Shown one piece after another: positions 54,618-56,457 of a DNA stretch of 56,457 bases. Each line of letters begins with the position of its first letter. The stretch's first letter is position 1. The position numbers and the translations under genes are program-made. The notes under the pieces are model-generated. The model saw only the letters and a list, made by a program, of their open reading frames with translations. It was not told the DNA's origin and did no database searches. This DNA is from an uncultured bacterium (GTDB taxonomy: Bacteria > Patescibacteriota > Microgenomatia > UBA1400 > UBA12108): contig CAJAUT010000027.1 in NCBI GenBank assembly GCA_903945195.1, forward strand, positions 1 to 56,457. Direction: 5' to 3'.

Positions 54618-55088
54618 ATGAAGAAAAATGAAGGATTTGTTCACGAGCTGAGACAGCAATGGGATAGTCTAATCTCTGAATTGCCGTCTCGCGAACAAGT
54701 ACTGATATTTACAATGCTGGTATTGGCTATGGCAGGTATAGCATACTCACAAGATGCTAGGAAAGCTGAACAGGAAAGAATGTGCCCAGGTGTCATGAAT
54801 GTTGCTCCAAAAGAAACAATATATTTTAGAATAGAAGATTCTGCTTATCAGGTTAGGCACAATGGATTCGGATTATTTAGTGGTGAAAGTAGTGTGTCAT
54901 ATGCACAAACTGATAATGGTTTGAAAACAAATTTCGGAGGCACGACACACGTTAGCGAAGGTGAAACTATCTCTGTGGGTGGGGTTAACTTCCAAAATCG
55001 AGGAACTAAAGACCAAACTATGACTGGTGAAGTTATGTCATTTGTTGGTGGGTCGGATAATTGTGTGTTAGTAGAACTAGGTGAGTAA
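54618..55088 (+). CDS. Unknown protein with N-terminal membrane anchor
   Basis: A 156-residue protein with a polar first 26 residues, one hydrophobic helix (about 28-44, VLIFTMLVLAMAGIAYS) and an outer domain of about 110 residues with two Cys (Cys56 in RMCPGV and Cys149 in DNCVLVE). The outer part is rich in Gly, Ser, Thr and Val with alternating beta pattern, and no family is recognised. It points away from the PsbP-like genes and has its own strong promoter with no leader. No Shine-Dalgarno site is present. Possibly a secreted or anchored beta-domain protein. Confidence 0.75.
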   Translation: MKKNEGFVHELRQQWDSLISELPSREQVLIFTMLVLAMAGIAYSQDARKAEQERMCPGVMNVAPKETIYFRIEDSAYQVRHNGFGLFSGESSVSYAQTDNGLKTNFGGTTHVSEGETISVGGVNFQNRGTKDQTMTGEVMSFVGGSDNCVLVELGE

Positions 55089-55133
55089 AATCTCAATCAC
55101 TAATTGCCAATATCCCCACTTTAGTTAATTAAA

Positions 55134-55148
55134 GTCGCCGAAGGCGAC
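55134..55148. terminator. Possible terminator hairpin between convergent genes
   Basis: GTCGCC-GAA-GGCGAC is a perfect six-pair stem. On the minus strand it is followed by TTTAATTAACT, a weak T tract, so it could end transcription from the small gene at 55245-55535. Confidence 0.4.
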
Positions 55149-55156
55149 ACCACTAA

Positions 55157-55241
55157 CCCCCCTCTCAAAAATATACTCTCTGTACCCTTTGTTCTCATTT
55201 TCAGCGAAGCAGAGGGGCTGGGGGTGAATGCGAGCTGAAAA
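55157..55241. repeat. Palindrome-bearing intergenic repeat, copy 3
   Basis: CAGCGAAGCAGAGGGGCTGG to GCTGAAAA is the same as in copies 1 and 2, while the left half is more divergent. It lies directly after the stop of the small minus-strand gene at 55245. Confidence 0.82.
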
Positions 55242-55244
55242 TAG

Positions 55245-55535
55245 TTATTTATTTTTGTTCTTTTTTGTAGCTCGCCCGATAATAATTCCAAGCGCTAGAA
55301 CAAGTAAGGATATCAATGCGGAAAATCTAGCATCAATCGAAGCTTTATTCCAAAATTGTGTATAAAAATAGTATGGTATGCCAAATATGATTGCTCCAAA
55401 TACTCCCAATAATAGAAGTAGAAACAGCTGGTCAAGTAAGCCTGCTAGGGCTGCTTCCATGGCTTCGGCAGGCGTGATGTGCCTCCCGGGAATGGCTAAA
55501 AATGGCATTTTGTGATCGGACTCATCGGATTGCAT
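55245..55535 (-). CDS. Small unknown membrane protein
   Basis: A 96-residue protein with a polar N-terminus, two hydrophobic helices (about 29-55 and 70-86) joined by a short loop QFWNKASIDARFS, and a Lys/Asn-rich tail. No family is recognised. It resembles small helper membrane proteins but nothing links it to a partner. It starts 26 bases from the attC-like site 1, and ends next to repeat copy 3. No convincing promoter or Shine-Dalgarno site is visible. Confidence 0.6.
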   Translation of the reverse strand: MQSDESDHKMPFLAIPGRHITPAEAMEAALAGLLDQLFLLLLLGVFGAIIFGIPYYFYTQFWNKASIDARFSALISLLVLALGIIIGRATKKNKNK

Positions 55536-55560
55536 AAACTCTGCAAATGTTCTTAATAAT

Positions 55561-55682
55561 GTCGCCTAACGTTGCGCGTGTATGCGAGGTTGCCGACTGA
55601 TAAAATTGATTATACTCGCATCAGTCGAGCAATCTGGGTGAGGACGAGCTGAGTCCGAACCGCATACACGCTAGTTAGACGA
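55561..55682 (+). other. attC-like site 1 (integron recombination site)
   Basis: The site begins GTCGCCTAAC and ends GTTAGACGA, which fit the R'' (RYYYAAC) and R' (GTTRRRY) core boxes. Inside, CGTGTATGCG (55577-55586) pairs exactly with CGCATACACG (55661-55670). An inner arm AGGTTGC...GACTGAT pairs with ATCAGTC...GCAATCT, and a small hairpin GGAC-GAGCTGA-GTCC sits on the 3' side. Length 122 bp is within the known range. It is closely related to the site at 56333. Confidence 0.65.
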
Positions 55683-55692
55683 GGGTGAGTGA

Positions 55693-55719
55693 GGAGAATA
55701 TACTACTCCCCTATTCTCC
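55693..55719. repeat. Hairpin at the 5' end of the cassette
   Basis: GGAGAATA and TATTCTCC around an 11-base loop. No T tract follows, so it is an unassigned structure. Confidence 0.5.
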
Positions 55720-55801
55720 GAACGAAAGCGCAGCGCCCCCTTGCGTACATTATTCTCACCTATCTGTTCAATATTTTTGCGGAACTATACTCAAGGAGCG
55801 G

Positions 55802-55810
55802 TGGTATAAT
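55802..55810 (+). promoter_or_regulatory. Extended -10 promoter TGG-TATAAT of the GNAT gene
   Basis: TGGTATAAT, then TAGGGC and ATG at 55817. A perfect AAGGAG lies 19 bases before the ATG, too far to serve this start, and the only GTG after it runs into a stop within two codons. A leaderless mRNA is the simplest reading. Confidence 0.6.
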
Positions 55811-55816
55811 TAGGGC

Positions 55817-56287
55817 ATGGAATTACGCAGACTAGGTAAGTCAGATATCGATTCGATAATTGAACTAGAGAAACACCACGCTCCCGATAAACCTCATTAT
55901 GCAAGATACGACCAGGAGGCACTGTCATTTATATTTGACAACCCAGAGTCATGTGAAGCAATCGGACTTTTTGATGAGGAAATCCTGGTCGGGTGGGGGG
56001 CATACAGAACCAACTGGAGTAAATACAACAAAGAGCGTGGTGTGTTCGAGATCAGTTCAATTGTCGTGAATACTGACTACCGCCGCAAGGGGTTAGGTGA
56101 AAAAATATTGAACAGAATTATTGAAGACCTAAAAAAGAAAAAATTTACGAAGATCTACCTTACGGTATCACCACTAAATACCGGAGCGTTGCTATTGTAC
56201 GTTAAGAATGGATTTGTTATTTTTGACTACAAGCCGAACGTATACGGGCCAGGTGCCGACAGAGTCTTCCTTGAGTTGAAAAGTTGA
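55817..56287 (+). CDS. GNAT family N-acetyltransferase
   Basis: A 156-residue protein with the acetyl-CoA loop RRKGLG at 89-94 after ISSIVVNTDY, then GEKILNRIIEDLKKKKFTKIYLTVSPLNTGALLLYVKNGF, the usual motif A to B of GNAT enzymes. Substrate could be a small molecule or a protein N-terminus. It is the single gene between two attC-like sites. Base use and a strong leaderless promoter differ from the glycan genes. A weak stem with a run of eight T follows at 56278-56307. Confidence 0.9.
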   Translation: MELRRLGKSDIDSIIELEKHHAPDKPHYARYDQEALSFIFDNPESCEAIGLFDEEILVGWGAYRTNWSKYNKERGVFEISSIVVNTDYRRKGLGEKILNRIIEDLKKKKFTKIYLTVSPLNTGALLLYVKNGFVIFDYKPNVYGPGADRVFLELKS

Positions 56288-56307
56288 AAGCCCTTTTTCT
56301 TTTTTTT
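56278..56307 (+). terminator. Possible intrinsic terminator of the GNAT gene
   Basis: GAAAAG and CTTTTTC can pair around the stop codon, followed by eight T. The stem is A/T-rich and weak. Confidence 0.3.
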
Positions 56308-56332
56308 GGTCTTCACAGTGAGAATAATGTAT

Positions 56333-56457
56333 GTCGTCTAACGTCCCTGTGTATGCGACGTTTGGTGATGAGATAATTTTAGCACGAAGTGCCAACTCAT
56401 CACCAAATGTGGGTGAGGACGAGCCGAGTCCGAACCGCATACACAGTTGTTATACGA
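56333..56457 (+). other. attC-like site 2
   Basis: Begins GTCGTCTAAC and ends GTTATACGA. TGTGTATGCG (56348-56357) pairs with CGCATACACA (56436-56445); the inner arm CATTTGGTGATGAG-type sequence pairs across a loop near 56375-56395. The 3' side has GGAC-GAGCCGA-GTCC, one base different from site 1. R' has T where a purine is expected, so the site is less canonical. Confidence 0.6.

Larger units (their letters stand above)
55675..56449 (+). mobile_element. Putative integron gene cassette carrying a GNAT gene
   Basis: Taking the known cut between G and TT in R', the unit runs from 55675 to 56449. It holds one gene in the + direction with its attC at the 3' end, as cassettes do. Like many cassettes it carries a lone acetyltransferase. 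It has its own promoter. No integrase is in the window, so this may be a cluster of attC sites without integrase or the edge of an integron continuing to the right. Confidence 0.55.

Noticed and set aside
55631-55670. Hammerhead-like ribozyme in the attC-like sites
   Set aside because: A small stem followed by GAA recalls stem II of a hammerhead, but the required CUGANGA core is not present (it reads UGGGUGA) and the A after GAA is a C. Three-way pairing alone is not enough.

Overview
The window looks like a chromosome segment from an uncultured Patescibacteria/CPR-type bacterium, probably close to Microgenomates. This is inference from gene content and style: densely packed genes joined by ATGA overlaps, few Shine-Dalgarno sites, and scattered single genes for ORF6N, BRO-N/DinD, Fic/Panacea and four-helix-bundle proteins. 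TGA is an ordinary stop codon here, because many gene pairs share ATGA junctions, so codes that read TGA as glycine do not apply. No rRNA, tRNA, CRISPR array, integrase or transposase is visible.

Region 1 (1-50557) is a very large cell-surface glycan locus, almost all on the minus strand. It holds about 18 polytopic membrane proteins of the GT-C type or similar (GT39/ArnT-like, MptB/GT87-like, PIG-V-like and an HDxx(W/F)H family), 11 GT2 enzymes and 3 GT4 enzymes. One GT2 is fused to GtrA, and there is a DUF2304 protein and a Wzx-like flippase. Sugar supply is encoded at the right side and near 4 kb: UDP-glucose dehydrogenase plus UDP-glucuronate decarboxylase (UDP-xylose), and GDP-mannose 4,6-dehydratase feeding both an Rmd-like reductase (GDP-D-rhamnose) and a GDP-L-fucose synthase. 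An aldehyde dehydrogenase sits among them. The likely logic is that nucleotide sugars are loaded onto polyprenyl phosphate by DPM1-type GT2s, GT-C enzymes transfer them outside the membrane, and cytoplasmic GT2/GT4 enzymes build a lipid-linked glycan exported by Wzx. A two-gene plus-strand island (40065-42871) interrupts the locus.

Single accessory genes are wedged between the glycosyltransferases: Panacea-Fic (4.4-5.8 kb), a four-helix-bundle protein between inverted repeat tracts (7.0-7.4 kb), a zinc deaminase between two related palindromes (23.2-23.7 kb), a BRO-N/DinD-like protein (32.2-33.1 kb) and an ORF6N protein (48.3-49.3 kb).

Region 2 (50.6-56.5 kb) is different. It has a HATPase/STAS-like/NUDIX three-gene module with a strong promoter, a small membrane protein, two PsbP-like membrane-anchored proteins whose 5' halves are nearly identical, two unknown small proteins, and a GNAT acetyltransferase bounded by two attC-like sites that look like an integron cassette. 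Across the window at least ten starts have a -10-like hexamer exactly six bases before the ATG, two with a TTGAC-type -35 at 17 bp. This is the signature of leaderless transcripts and is the most general unexpected signal here.
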